A stretch of 54,931 nt of DNA. Origin: a virus. The position numbers were made by a program, and so were the translations under genes. Below, in pieces: positions 7,959 through 16,015 of the stretch. The stretch lies in IMG/VR virus record IMGVR_UViG_3300035180_000859, positions 1 through 54,931 of that record. One strand, written 5' to 3'. Position 1 is the stretch's first letter, and each line of letters starts with the position of its first letter. Below the pieces are notes generated by a model. The model searched no databases. It had not been told where the DNA came from and saw only the letters and a list, made by a program, of their open reading frames with translations.

Positions 7959-8263
7959 AAGCATTACACACGCCGGGACCGTGGTTTGTTGGAAACAAAT
8001 TCACTATAGCTACATGCAGCAATAATGATGATCAAACCTTCGGCATGTTGATTCCTATTGCAGATGTTTATGGCGAAAATCGGGTGGAGGATGCCCGTCT
8101 TATAGCAGCCGCACCTGATTTGCTTTCCTCTGCCGTTGAGTTTCTTGCAGCCTCTGAGTTCAGCGCGCCGATCGTCGATCATGATGAAGCAATGCCCCGC
8201 TACAAAGAGGCAGACCGTGCGCTAAGAGAAGCCATAGCCAGAGCAAAAGGAGTCACAAAATGA
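7955..8263 (+). CDS. phage protein of the HTPGPW...LIAAAPDLL family
   Basis: A 102-residue product from the ATG at 7955 (ATGA overlap). It contains HTPGPWFV near the start and DARLIAAAPDLL in the middle, hallmarks of a very common small phage family of unknown function. Typical length and position among early genes. Confidence 0.7.
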   Translation: MKALHTPGPWFVGNKFTIATCSNNDDQTFGMLIPIADVYGENRVEDARLIAAAPDLLSSAVEFLAASEFSAPIVDHDEAMPRYKEADRALREAIARAKGVTK

Positions 8264-8424
8264 ATAACTGGGACGATAGATACTTGAACAGGAAGATGCC
8301 CGATGCGGCTGTCGAAAACACAGCGGTTGAGCAGGTTGATAGCCTCTTTAAATGGCTTGGGCGTGTCGTTGGCTTGGTCATAATCTTAGCCGCTGTAGGC
8401 TATGTCATCGGCGGGCTGTTATGA
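8260..8424 (+). CDS. small single-span membrane protein
   Basis: A 54-residue product with a polar N-terminus and one C-terminal hydrophobic span ([19 protein letters not shown]). It is coupled on both sides by ATGA overlaps. Function unknown. Confidence 0.6.
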   Translation: MNNWDDRYLNRKMPDAAVENTAVEQVDSLFKWLGRVVGLVIILAAVGYVIGGLL

Positions 8425-8609
8425 GCTTGAGCAACGACACCGCCCGGTGTATGGGCCACTTCGCCGCAGCGGAATACAAATCTGTGCTGCCCCCAATATG
8501 CATCGATTGCAAAAGACGCACAGCAAAAAGGCTTGAACCATATCAATGGTGGATGCGCGGCGAGGTTGTGGACGACAAGTGCAATCACAAGATCAAGGAT
8601 GAATCATGA
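8421..8609 (+). CDS. small Cys-containing protein, unknown function
   Basis: A 62-residue product starting in the ATGA overlap. It has a CIDC pair near the middle plus further Cys, suggestive of metal binding, and a Trp-rich stretch (YQWWMRGE). Not recognised. Confidence 0.55.
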   Translation: MSLSNDTARCMGHFAAAEYKSVLPPICIDCKRRTAKRLEPYQWWMRGEVVDDKCNHKIKDES

Positions 8610-9184
8610 CAAAAGCTATTCAAATCAAACACCGCTGGACTGGTGACGTCCTATTTGAGGGTAACAGCGGCACAACCATAAGGGCTACGCTCGAAAAGGC
8701 GACAGCAGCAAAAACCTACTTGCGCGACGCCGACCTGAGTGGTGCCGACCTGAGTGGTGCCGACCTGAGTGGTGCTAACTTACGCGGTGCTGACCTGCGC
8801 GGTGCTGACCTGCGCGGTGCCGACCTGCGTGGTGCCAACCTGCGCGACGTCGACCTAAGTGGTGCCAACCTGCGCGGAGCCGACCTACGCGGTGCCGACT
8901 TGTGGGGTAGAAAGCTCGTCGGCAAGCGCCCGTTTTTAACCATCGGCCCCATTGGCTCGCGCTGCGATTACATGCAAGCGTGGATCACCGACACAGGCGT
9001 GATGGTGCAAGCCGGGTGCTTTTTTGACACTCGTGACAAGTTTGAGTTGGCGCTTAATGCAGAGCATGGCGATAGCGATAGCGACCACGGCCAGGAATAC
9101 CGCGCTGCGCTGGCGCTGATTGACAAGCACGCCGAACTGTGGACACCTGCTGTTGCGCCGCAAGATGCTGAAGAAGATATTTAA
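8606..9184 (+). CDS. pentapeptide-repeat protein
   Basis: A 192-residue protein with about 13 tandem pentapeptides of the form A(D/N)LxG from about residue 42 to 104, expected to fold as a right-handed quadrilateral beta-helix. A 35-residue N-terminal part and an ~88-residue C-terminal domain ([10 protein letters not shown], then QAGCFFDT) flank it; this C-terminal domain recurs in phage pentapeptide proteins. Some family members mimic DNA and protect or inhibit gyrase, but nothing here proves that role. The DNA of the repeat is also nearly tandem. Confidence 0.85.
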   Translation: MTKAIQIKHRWTGDVLFEGNSGTTIRATLEKATAAKTYLRDADLSGADLSGADLSGANLRGADLRGADLRGADLRGANLRDVDLSGANLRGADLRGADLWGRKLVGKRPFLTIGPIGSRCDYMQAWITDTGVMVQAGCFFDTRDKFELALNAEHGDSDSDHGQEYRAALALIDKHAELWTPAVAPQDAEEDI

Positions 9185-9205
9185 CACTCAACGTATGGAG
9201 ACATC

Positions 9206-9628
9206 ATGACAAAAGAACTTGTAGTTGAGCTACGTTTTGCAGCAGACGATTACAGCCTATTTGATAAGAGCATAGGTAGAGATGCCGCCGACACAATCGA
9301 ACGACTGGGGAATGAACTACTTGCAGCCACGATCCGCATTGACAACGACGCCCGGACGATTGAGAGCCTGACACAAGAGCGTGACGCTGCAATCGCTGAG
9401 TCACTAGAGCAGGCACGCCTGCTTGATATAAACAGCGAACGTGGGGCTGCTTTGCTTAGTAGGGCAGACGATATGCAAGCCCGAATCGACGTACTGATGG
9501 CAGGATTTTCAAAAGCCACAGATGAACTGTTCGCTCTGTCGCAGGACGATGGCAAGGTCGAACGCGCACTAGACAGAGCTAATGCAGAAATTGCAAGACT
9601 CAAAGATTCATTAGGGGAAACCAAATGA
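9206..9628 (+). CDS. coiled-coil protein, unknown function
   Basis: A 140-residue protein, mainly long helices with heptad-like Leu/Ala/Ile spacing (residues about 30-135), acidic and Arg-rich. GGAG-like sequence (TATGGAGACATC) precedes the ATG. It resembles helical phage accessory proteins, with no specific family recognised. Confidence 0.65.
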   Translation: MTKELVVELRFAADDYSLFDKSIGRDAADTIERLGNELLAATIRIDNDARTIESLTQERDAAIAESLEQARLLDINSERGAALLSRADDMQARIDVLMAGFSKATDELFALSQDDGKVERALDRANAEIARLKDSLGETK

Positions 9629-9663
9629 TTAAGCCCTTAGCTGGGCTGAATCTGGAGTGAATT

Positions 9664-9871
9664 TTGAGTAAAGAAACTGTAGAAAACTGACGCACGAAAT
9701 CTACAAACTGTGTGTCGGGCAGGATGTTGCAGCAGTCGTAGGCGCAGGGCTGAATATCGTTTTACCGCGCTTGATTCTGTTGATTCGCAAGAAATAAGGG
9801 CCCACTTCGCGCGCTCTTTGCGCGACATGGCTACACAGATTGAAAGCCATATAAAAGAAAGTGTGCACTGA
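9664..9871 (+). pseudogene. possible decayed or frameshifted small gene
   Basis: A gap of 244 bases lies between two genes. A TTG at 9664 with GGAG upstream opens a short frame ending at 9690. A protein-like stretch (THEIYKLCVGQDVAAVVGAG) continues in another frame, then another (AEYRFTALDSVDSQ through IKESVH) in the third frame, ending at 9869-9871. Read together they look like one gene broken by two frame changes near 9687 and 9748. It could also be non-coding. A hairpin AGCCC/GGGCT (about 9632-9647) precedes it. Confidence 0.3.
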
Positions 9872-9872
9872 C

Positions 9873-10199
9873 ATGGGCGAAAGAGCTGCATTTGAAAAGT
9901 GGTACATGAGCGGTGATCTGAATATCAAATCCATTCACAGCTTTGACTCAACGTATTACACGTCCCCAACGACACGAATTGCATGGGTAGCTTGGCAAGC
10001 CTCCCGCAGAGATGCGCTCGAAGAATCTGCTGACGCGCAGCAACATACATGCACATGGACGCTTGACGATGATGAGTTAGGCACTTGGGCATCATCATGC
10101 GGTGAGCTTTGGAGCTTTATCGACGGTGGGCCGGATGAAAACCGGATGTCGTATTGCCATCGTTGCGGTGGCAAGGTCGTCAAAGGGGAATCAGAATGA
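9873..10199 (+). CDS. small phage protein with C-terminal zinc-ribbon-like end
   Basis: A 108-residue protein beginning GERAAFEKWY and containing AWVAWQA, the pattern of a common phage family that has FE-x-W and AWxAW. The end has CHRCGGKV, half of a possible zinc ribbon with the earlier C-x-W pair. An in-frame ATG lies four codons upstream. Function unknown. Confidence 0.65.
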   Translation: MGERAAFEKWYMSGDLNIKSIHSFDSTYYTSPTTRIAWVAWQASRRDALEESADAQQHTCTWTLDDDELGTWASSCGELWSFIDGGPDENRMSYCHRCGGKVVKGESE

Positions 10200-10297
10200 C
10201 ATACATAGGATTCCTCTACGAGGAATTACGCAGAGCTACTGATGGTGGCAACGAATCGATGACGCATGAGGAAGCGCTGAAGCAAATCAAATACTAG
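10196..10297 (+). CDS. 33-residue peptide, unknown
   Basis: A short frame in ATGA overlap with the preceding gene. The product is polar and helical (MTYIGFLYEELRRATDG). Coupling makes translation plausible; nothing else supports it. Confidence 0.4.
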   Translation: MTYIGFLYEELRRATDGGNESMTHEEALKQIKY

Positions 10298-10306
10298 CGG
10301 AATGCC

Positions 10307-10843
10307 ATGAATACGATACCTTACGAATGGATGGCGTCAAGCGTACCTACTGCAACGCGTGATGCACTGGCAGAGGACACCCTACAACAGTATACGGCGG
10401 CATACCAGGGGATAAAGCAGCCTGACCTAGTCGTGGAAGCGCAGACGACGATAGACACCTTCATTACCGACCAAGGGCCTCTTGGGCTTACGAGTGAGCA
10501 AATGAACATGCTGGTATTTGGGGAAGCGAAGTCACCAATGGACGCAACACCCCAGCCAGCTATCCCTGCGGGGTGGCAACCGATTGAGACGGCACCGGAC
10601 GACTTTGTGCTTGTACACGAAGATGGCGCGATGCGTGCGCTTGTACACACAAACGGCAAGTGGAAAAATCCCAGCTACCCGGCGCTCGTTTCGCTTGCTT
10701 GGGGTGATGTACTGGTAGGCGATGATGCCAATCACGTGCTTGCGCCGCTTGGCTACAGGCTTGAGTTGCGAGACGGATGCTGTGAAAACCCTACAGAATG
10801 GATGCCCCTCCCAGAAGTACCAAATCCTGAAAGTAAATCATGA
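10307..10843 (+). CDS. DUF551-containing protein
   Basis: A 178-residue protein. The C-terminal part begins GWQPIETAPDD and ends TEWMPLPEVP, the pattern of the DUF551 domain common in phages. The N-terminal part contains DALAEDTLQQYTAAYQ, closely repeated in the next gene (EALTEDTLQQHATSYQ), so a segment of about 50 bases has been duplicated or exchanged. It overlaps the next gene by four bases. Function unknown. Confidence 0.65.
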   Translation: MNTIPYEWMASSVPTATRDALAEDTLQQYTAAYQGIKQPDLVVEAQTTIDTFITDQGPLGLTSEQMNMLVFGEAKSPMDATPQPAIPAGWQPIETAPDDFVLVHEDGAMRALVHTNGKWKNPSYPALVSLAWGDVLVGDDANHVLAPLGYRLELRDGCCENPTEWMPLPEVPNPESKS

Positions 10844-11247
10844 GCCGAATTAAAGCAATGCAACAGGCGCTTGATGCGCTTTTGTCACATGTAAGCGCGT
10901 ACCCACACATGGATAAGGGTTACATGGTTGATGCGCGTGAAGCCTTGCGTGAAGCACTGACAGAGGACACCCTACAGCAGCATGCGACGTCATACCAGGA
11001 GATGGAGCAGTCTGACCCAACAGACGAACGAACCAAGTTGATCAGTCGGTTGCGTCTAGGTGCGTCAATATTACGTGACCGCGGGATTAATGAAGACTTT
11101 GCGGCTATTGCCGACGACGCGGCCGACATGCTAGGGGCTGATGCTGCTTGGTATGCAAAGGGCGACAGACTTATGAATGCCAGCTTCAGCCCCTTGTTCA
11201 GTGCAGGGCAATGGTGGGCAGATCGCCCTTGGGGAAAGAAAACATGA
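10840..11247 (+). CDS. hypothetical helical protein
   Basis: A 135-residue, mostly helical protein. Residues about 37-56 repeat a segment of the preceding gene. The second half (DERTKLISRLR, then AAIADDAADML) resembles a small helical phage module. ATGA overlaps on both sides. Function unknown. Confidence 0.6.
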   Translation: MSRIKAMQQALDALLSHVSAYPHMDKGYMVDAREALREALTEDTLQQHATSYQEMEQSDPTDERTKLISRLRLGASILRDRGINEDFAAIADDAADMLGADAAWYAKGDRLMNASFSPLFSAGQWWADRPWGKKT

Positions 11248-11387
11248 CGCCTGAAAACAAACGCGCCAGAGAAGCATATCGCACCGTCGCTAGATGTGAG
11301 GTCTGCCGCTGGCCGCTCAGTGCACAAAACTGCTTGCATTGCCGCATTGGACATAGACAGAATCAATTGACTCTCTTCGTTTTTTAA
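11244..11387 (+). CDS. small zinc-finger-like protein
   Basis: A 47-residue protein starting in the ATGA overlap. C18, C21, C30 and C33 form a CxxC-x8-CxxC array, a compact zinc-binding pattern. Probably nucleic-acid or protein binding; not otherwise recognised. Confidence 0.5.
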   Translation: MTPENKRAREAYRTVARCEVCRWPLSAQNCLHCRIGHRQNQLTLFVF

Positions 11388-11397
11388 TCTGACATCT

Positions 11398-11529
11398 ATG
11401 AACAACCTAACCACTCACGCCGCTGAACTTTTCCCTAATCACCCAGCCTATCAGACAGCTTGGCTCCGAATGATTAAGCTCCTCGGCCCCAAGTGGCTGC
11501 TGGCTACCCCCGTCAGGAGAACAGCATGA
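11398..11529 (+). CDS. small protein, unknown function
   Basis: A 43-residue product with a helical, aromatic-rich sequence (HPAYQTAWLRMIKLLGPKW). It ends in the ATGA overlap with the next gene; no strong ribosome site precedes it. Confidence 0.45.
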   Translation: MNNLTTHAAELFPNHPAYQTAWLRMIKLLGPKWLLATPVRRTA

Positions 11530-11873
11530 CAGGCGAAGAATGGAAAGAGAAATACTACCCAGTCGAGGCGAGTGACTGCCCTAAAGACGAAGCCATCGCT
11601 CACAGCATCCGCAAGTGGGAAGGCGTTGCCTGGGCTGTCCAAAACCATATAGCTGTACCAATCCGAGTTGACGCGTCGACCTGTACGCTGTGCATCTACT
11701 TCTACGGCACCAGTGCCGAAGGTGAAAGTCGCTGCCTCAGGTGCCCGCTGGCCATCAGCTTGGGATACAGATGTGATGAAGGTACCGACAACGAAGAATC
11801 CCCTTGGGGAGCTTACTACAACAACAAAGACCCGTTCCCTATGCTCAAGGCCCTGCACGCTATCAAACCATGA
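11526..11873 (+). CDS. Cys-rich small protein, unknown function
   Basis: A 115-residue protein starting in ATGA overlap with AGGAG nearby (CAGGAGAACAGC). The middle carries CTLC, then CLRCP and a further C, a plausible zinc-binding set. No family named. Confidence 0.6.
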   Translation: MTGEEWKEKYYPVEASDCPKDEAIAHSIRKWEGVAWAVQNHIAVPIRVDASTCTLCIYFYGTSAEGESRCLRCPLAISLGYRCDEGTDNEESPWGAYYNNKDPFPMLKALHAIKP

Positions 11874-12040
11874 AACCTACCACAACATTTGGACGCGAGC
11901 AGCCAACGCGCTACCGTCCTCCCCTTCCCATCCCTGCTGGCGAGCGCAGCTACTACCTCCCCGGCGACGGCGACGTGAAGGCTATACGTCGTCCTGGATC
12001 AGACCACTCCCACATTAAGTCACGAGGGCAACTATGCTGA
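11870..12040 (+). CDS. small basic Pro-rich protein, unknown
   Basis: A 56-residue, Pro- and Arg-rich product in ATGA overlap with the previous gene, predicted mostly disordered. Its end overlaps the next short frame by seven bases. Confidence 0.45.
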   Translation: MKPTTTFGREQPTRYRPPLPIPAGERSYYLPGDGDVKAIRRPGSDHSHIKSRGQLC

Positions 12041-12126
12041 GCAATGAAGTCGAACTCTCCGGTCTGGGTTACATCTGGGCCGAAACACAAAAGATTCTCA
12101 ACGCCAAATGCGACGCTGAAGAATAG
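12034..12126 (+). CDS. 30-residue peptide, unknown
   Basis: A short frame (begins MLSNEVELSGLGYIW) with CGAGGGCA upstream as a possible ribosome site. Overlap with the preceding gene is the main support. Confidence 0.35.
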   Translation: MLSNEVELSGLGYIWAETQKILNAKCDAEE

Positions 12127-12156
12127 CCCAACCACAACCTTTGGAGCTTATAAGCC

Positions 12157-12315
12157 ATGAAGAAGATTACCCATACCCCCAAGCAACAAGCGCGGCGCAC
12201 TCGCGCGTTAGCCCGTTTCACGGTTGACCCTGGACGACTTGATGATACCGAATATGTAGCTCGTAAAGAGCAGGAACGTACGGCACTCAAAGCACGTTTA
12301 GGGGCACAAGCATGA
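12157..12315 (+). CDS. small basic protein, unknown function
   Basis: A 52-residue, Arg/Lys-rich helical protein with TTGGAGCTTATAAGCC before the ATG. It ends in ATGA overlap with the MoxR-like ATPase gene, so the two are probably co-translated. It may bind nucleic acid; not proven. Confidence 0.5.
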   Translation: MKKITHTPKQQARRTRALARFTVDPGRLDDTEYVARKEQERTALKARLGAQA

Positions 12316-13298
12316 AACCATCATCCATTCGCACGACACTCAAGCACTTGATCACCAAGAAACGCCCGCCGTTCATCTGGGGTGCACCAGGCGTTGGCAA
12401 GTCTGACGTGGTCCGTCAGGTCGCAGACGACATGAAGTTCGAGCTGCGTGACGTTCGACTGTCTTTGCTAGACCCGATCGATCTCAAGGGCTTTCCTACC
12501 ATCGACGCAACCAAAAAGCTCATGAAGTGGTTGCCAGCTGACTTCTTACCCACCAAAGGCAAAGGCATCCTGTTCTTGGATGAAATGAACAGCGCTCCCC
12601 AATCCGTCCAAGCTGCTGCTTACCAGTTGGTACTCAACCGTAAGATTGGCGACTACGAGCTACCAACCGGCTGGGCCGTAGTTGCTGCGGGCAACCGGGC
12701 CTCTGACCGTTCAGTGGTTCATGCCATGCCCGCTGCGCTGGCCAACCGTTTCGTTCACCTGGACTTCGATGTCAACGTCGAAGATTGGAGCTACTGGGCT
12801 ATGAACAACGAGATTCATCTCGACATTCGTGCCTTCATTCGCTTTCGTCCGAATCTTCTCCATTCGTTCGACGTCAACACCAACCCGCGTGCCTTCCCAA
12901 CACCGCGTAGCTGGGTGTTTGTGGACGACATCTACAAAAACAACCTGCCAGCTGACGATGAGTTTGAACTGATCAAAGGCACCGTTGGCGAGGGTGCAGC
13001 GGCTGAGTTCTCAGGCTTCGTACGCCAGATCAAGGACCTACCGACCATTGATCAGGTGCTGCTGGACCCGGATGGCACGAAACTGCCAAGCAATCCAAGC
13101 GCTCAATACGCCATGGTGACTGCCCTGGACAGCAAGGCCACCACCGGCAACCTGGCGCGAATCATGAAGTACGTTGAGCGTATGCCAGTGGAGTTCCAGA
13201 CAGTGTTCGTGCGCAGCGCAATTCGCCGTGACTCGAAGCTGACTGGTACGAAGTCCTATGTGGACTGGGGGCTGAAAAATAGTGCGGTGCTGGCGTGA
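12312..13298 (+). CDS. MoxR-type AAA+ ATPase
   Basis: A 328-residue AAA+ protein: Walker A GAPGVGKS (24-31) and Walker B GILFLDEMN with D90 and E91, followed by the AAA+ arginine and sensor region. The context (LSLLDPIDLKGFP, and AAAYQLVLNRKIGDYELPTGW) is the MoxR/CobS branch. MoxR ATPases work with VWA-domain proteins as chaperone-like remodelling pairs; here the VWA partner is at 16012. The GTG of the next small gene overlaps the stop. Substrate unknown. Confidence 0.85.
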   Translation: MKPSSIRTTLKHLITKKRPPFIWGAPGVGKSDVVRQVADDMKFELRDVRLSLLDPIDLKGFPTIDATKKLMKWLPADFLPTKGKGILFLDEMNSAPQSVQAAAYQLVLNRKIGDYELPTGWAVVAAGNRASDRSVVHAMPAALANRFVHLDFDVNVEDWSYWAMNNEIHLDIRAFIRFRPNLLHSFDVNTNPRAFPTPRSWVFVDDIYKNNLPADDEFELIKGTVGEGAAAEFSGFVRQIKDLPTIDQVLLDPDGTKLPSNPSAQYAMVTALDSKATTGNLARIMKYVERMPVEFQTVFVRSAIRRDSKLTGTKSYVDWGLKNSAVLA

Positions 13299-13432
13299 AC
13301 CTTGTCGAACACCTTAACCCGTTCGTCCGGTGGCCAGCACGCATAGTCGTGCTACCGATCATGTTGATGGTCAGTGCCGTGTGCATCCTGGGCCTGATGC
13401 TCAGAGACTTAATCCGACTAAGCCGCAAGTGA
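13295..13432 (+). CDS. small single-span membrane protein
   Basis: A 45-residue product with a GTG start in a GTGA overlap with the MoxR gene. One hydrophobic span (IVVLPIMLMVSAVCILGLML) is flanked by basic residues. It could tether the ATPase or its partner to the membrane; this is inference from position. Confidence 0.5.
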   Translation: MNLVEHLNPFVRWPARIVVLPIMLMVSAVCILGLMLRDLIRLSRK

Positions 13433-13438
13433 ACAGCA

Positions 13439-13479
13439 CCTGACTGTGTGAAATCCTGAGACGGCTTCACACAGTCAGG
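13439..13479 (+). promoter_or_regulatory. 14-bp perfect hairpin between MoxR and DUF3150-like genes
   Basis: The arm at 13439-13452 (CCTGACTGTGTGAA) pairs perfectly with 13466-13479 over a 13-nt loop. No T run follows, so it is not a classic terminator. It may set relative expression by RNA processing or attenuation. The rest of the 154-base gap has no clear promoter; AGAGAGC precedes the next ATG. Confidence 0.55.
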
Positions 13480-13586
13480 CTCGTTCACGCCCGACTGCTC
13501 GGATGCGAAGAAACCCACCTGCAGAAGGAACCAACACAATTCAACATATATTGACTACAAGTGAAAATTAACCAGAGAGCAAAACG

Positions 13587-14420
13587 ATGACCAATCCATT
13601 ACAAACTAAAGCAATGTTGGTGCAATTGTCTATTTCGCAGTGGACCGGCAGAAAGGCTGACAAGAAAGTCACCAGTGAAGTTGAGCAGGTTCATGGCGCT
13701 CACGATTCTGGTAAGTTCAACAAGATTCTGGTAGCCAAAGAACTACTCGACCCAATCGCCAAAATTGCCGGTAGAGCCCGCGACTATCACTACCACCTGA
13801 CGCTGGCCTGGTCAGACTCCGGCCCGCGCATTCTACCCAGTGCCCTGTTCGCTGAGTACACCACGACATTTCGCGGGCTCAAGGCTGAGTTCGAGAAAGC
13901 CGTGAACACGATGGTGGCGTCTTACCCGGTCGAAGTCCAAGCAGCGCGTAACCGCCTGGGCACCATGTACGAGCCAGACGACTATCCAGACCCTGGCGAC
14001 ATGTACATGAAGTTTAACCTGAAGACTGAGTTCATGCCAGTGCCGGACGGGGACGACTTTCGTGTATCTGTTGGGGAGGATGATCGACAACTACTGGCTG
14101 ATTCCGTCCGAGAGTCCGTCAACACGCGTCTTGCTGCTGCAGTCACTGCGACGTACTCGCGTATTCGAGATGTTGTCTCCAAAATCGAAGAAAGACTTTC
14201 TGTACCAGGTGCGATTTTTAGGGACAGCCTGATCACCAACGCCATCGAGCTGTGCCAGGTGCTTGACGGGCTCAACATCACAGATGACCCAGTCATCACA
14301 GACATCTGCAAAGACATTAGAGATCACTTACTCATGCCACCAAGCTTAGTGCGCACCAACTCGAGCACGCGTCAAGCTACCGCCGAGCAGGCCACCCGCA
14401 TCCTGGCGAAACTGCCGTGA
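13587..14420 (+). CDS. DUF3150-like protein
   Basis: A 277-residue protein beginning with LVQLSISQWTGRK, the start pattern of DUF3150 proteins, which accompany MoxR ATPases and VWA proteins in phages and mobile elements. Long helices dominate the rest. No catalytic motif is seen. Position between the MoxR ATPase and the VWA protein supports a role in that complex. The family call is by pattern only. Confidence 0.6.
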   Translation: MTNPLQTKAMLVQLSISQWTGRKADKKVTSEVEQVHGAHDSGKFNKILVAKELLDPIAKIAGRARDYHYHLTLAWSDSGPRILPSALFAEYTTTFRGLKAEFEKAVNTMVASYPVEVQAARNRLGTMYEPDDYPDPGDMYMKFNLKTEFMPVPDGDDFRVSVGEDDRQLLADSVRESVNTRLAAAVTATYSRIRDVVSKIEERLSVPGAIFRDSLITNAIELCQVLDGLNITDDPVITDICKDIRDHLLMPPSLVRTNSSTRQATAEQATRILAKLP

Positions 14421-14836
14421 ACGCCTGGTCTAAATTACCTAATGCAGCACATATTGATGCCGTACTTGCACACTTAAGACTGCACCCTGATCGTTGGAGC
14501 GCAGCCAGGGGCGTAGCCTGGGACACAGCCATAGATGCAGCCTGGAACGCAGCCGGAGACGCAGTCGGAGACGCAGCCAGAGGCATAGTCTGGGACACAG
14601 CCGGAGACGCAGCCGAAGATGCAGTCTGGAGCGCTGCCAAAAGCGCAGTCTGGAGCGCTGCCAAAAGCGCAGCCCGGGGTGCAGCCAGAGGTGCAGTCCT
14701 AGCCCTGATCGCCTATGACGACTGTGCACATTTTTTAGCTCAACCTGTAGAATCTGTACGGGTGTCATCTCGATTAGGTGTACCCAGCGCACTTTTGTTG
14801 CTCCCTGCATGTATCGCAATGGGAGGCGAGTCGTGA
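14417..14836 (+). CDS. Ala-rich tandem-repeat protein
   Basis: A 139-residue protein. Residues about 28-95 are low-complexity, with Ala every few residues in a roughly four-residue period (AAWNAAGDAVGDAARG, then WSAAKSAVWSAAKSAA), periodically broken by Trp, Asp and Arg. The DNA is also repetitive (GCAGCCGGAGACGCA-like units). The ends are ordinary sequence. Similar repeat proteins occur in phages; function unknown. ATGA overlap with the DUF3150-like gene. Confidence 0.6.
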   Translation: MNAWSKLPNAAHIDAVLAHLRLHPDRWSAARGVAWDTAIDAAWNAAGDAVGDAARGIVWDTAGDAAEDAVWSAAKSAVWSAAKSAARGAARGAVLALIAYDDCAHFLAQPVESVRVSSRLGVPSALLLLPACIAMGGES

Positions 14837-15063
14837 CCCCTGAATATGAGGATGAAGTAGCTGAGACGTGGGACGTGCAGCGAGCGTTAGTCACGCTTCA
14901 TCACATCGATCCAATCTGGTTCAGCAATCTCGCCACCTTCGAGCGCATGAACCCACGCACCCGTATTCTCTGGTGGCGCGGAGCAAGAAAACAAGCTCAG
15001 CTCGGCGTACCCGCTATGCAGACGCTACTACTGAAAGTTATCGAAATACGACTCACGGAGTAA
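14833..15063 (+). CDS. small helical protein, unknown function
   Basis: I choose the GTG at 14833 because GGGAGG stands about six bases upstream and GTGA overlaps the preceding stop. An ATG at 14809 is also in frame. The 76-residue product is helical and basic toward the C-terminus. Not recognised. Confidence 0.55.
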   Translation: MTPEYEDEVAETWDVQRALVTLHHIDPIWFSNLATFERMNPRTRILWWRGARKQAQLGVPAMQTLLLKVIEIRLTE

Positions 15064-15068
15064 ACATC

Positions 15069-15797
15069 ATGGGGTATTCAATATCCACCCGCAACCTGAA
15101 GTGCATCAGCAACTTCGCCGAAGCTGAAGCCTTCTGGGCCGCAGCTAAGCCTTGGCGCAACAGACCTGCGTCCTGGCGCCCATTGGGTGAACGTCGAGCT
15201 AGGCATAAGCGCATCGTGCGCATCAACGACGGTGGCGGCTATCAGTTGGTGCTGCATCAGACATCTATCGTCACTTATTTCAAAAATGGCGACATCAGCT
15301 TGCAGACCTACAGCAGCGCCTCAACACAAGACTTCGCTTGGTACATGAAGCCAACGGGCATGAAGCCTCACTCTGTGAGAGGCGTGATGTACTGGGAATT
15401 TCCCAGCCAGGAAGGCCCACGTTTTGTGCGCCAGAGTAACGACCCCCTATTTCTGACTTATGTCGGAACCGGTCAGTACCACCTAACCACTGAGCCCGCC
15501 GTCGATTACGAGTGGGTACTGGACCGCAAGAAAGCAGCCGCTACGCGCAAACAGCTTAGCCACTACAAACGCTGGTACGACATGACCTCGCGGCTCATGG
15601 GCCACGACCTTCGCAGAGAAATCTCCGCTTCAGAAGTCGCAGCCCTCTTGCGCAACTCAGACAATCTGGACTTTTTCGTCGATACCGGCACCTATTGGGG
15701 TCCCGCTGAGGGTATGTATCCTAGAGCTTATGAACTCACTGGCGCCCGAACCCGGGTGCCAGTGCCTTACGATAGACTACCAAGGAAACAGAGATGA
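15069..15797 (+). CDS. hypothetical 242-residue protein
   Basis: Starts at the ATG at 15069 with an ACGGAGTAAACATC ribosome site. The product is soluble and aromatic-rich (WEFPSQEGPRFVRQ, then YKRWYDMTSRLMGHDL). No known domain is recognised. It overlaps the next gene by four bases, within the MoxR-VWA cluster. Confidence 0.6.
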   Translation: MGYSISTRNLKCISNFAEAEAFWAAAKPWRNRPASWRPLGERRARHKRIVRINDGGGYQLVLHQTSIVTYFKNGDISLQTYSSASTQDFAWYMKPTGMKPHSVRGVMYWEFPSQEGPRFVRQSNDPLFLTYVGTGQYHLTTEPAVDYEWVLDRKKAAATRKQLSHYKRWYDMTSRLMGHDLRREISASEVAALLRNSDNLDFFVDTGTYWGPAEGMYPRAYELTGARTRVPVPYDRLPRKQR

Positions 15798-16015
15798 GTC
15801 GTATATCCATCATTGTGTACCACGATAGCGCAACTGAAAAGATCGTAACTCACGCAGACAGCGCCAGTGACATCGAAATGCTCGACTATGCAATCAAAAC
15901 TTTCGGTCCGGCTCACAGAATTAAACGTGTCCATCTTTGCTCCGAAGACAGCGTCCACGTCAACGAAGCACCACTCGTTACCTGGCTTAAAACCGTCAAA
16001 AGGCTTACCAAATGA
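15794..16015 (+). CDS. small protein, unknown function
   Basis: A 73-residue product in ATGA overlap on both sides. It has alternating strands, then a C-terminal helix ending WLKTVKRLTK, similar to the ends of the small paralogs at 17612-18069 (LTERKLK, LTARMLK). Possibly a distant member of that set. Confidence 0.55.
   Translation: MSRISIIVYHDSATEKIVTHADSASDIEMLDYAIKTFGPAHRIKRVHLCSEDSVHVNEAPLVTWLKTVKRLTK

Noticed and set aside
8716-9187. Minus-strand frames opposite the pentapeptide-repeat gene
   Set aside because: They mirror the repeat DNA on the other strand (Arg/Pro/Ala-rich low complexity) and lack a ribosome site.
14377-14894. Minus-strand and other-frame readings opposite the Ala-rich repeat gene
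   Set aside because: They are products of the repetitive DNA, with Leu/Arg-rich low complexity; the plus-strand frame has coupling and ordinary ends.
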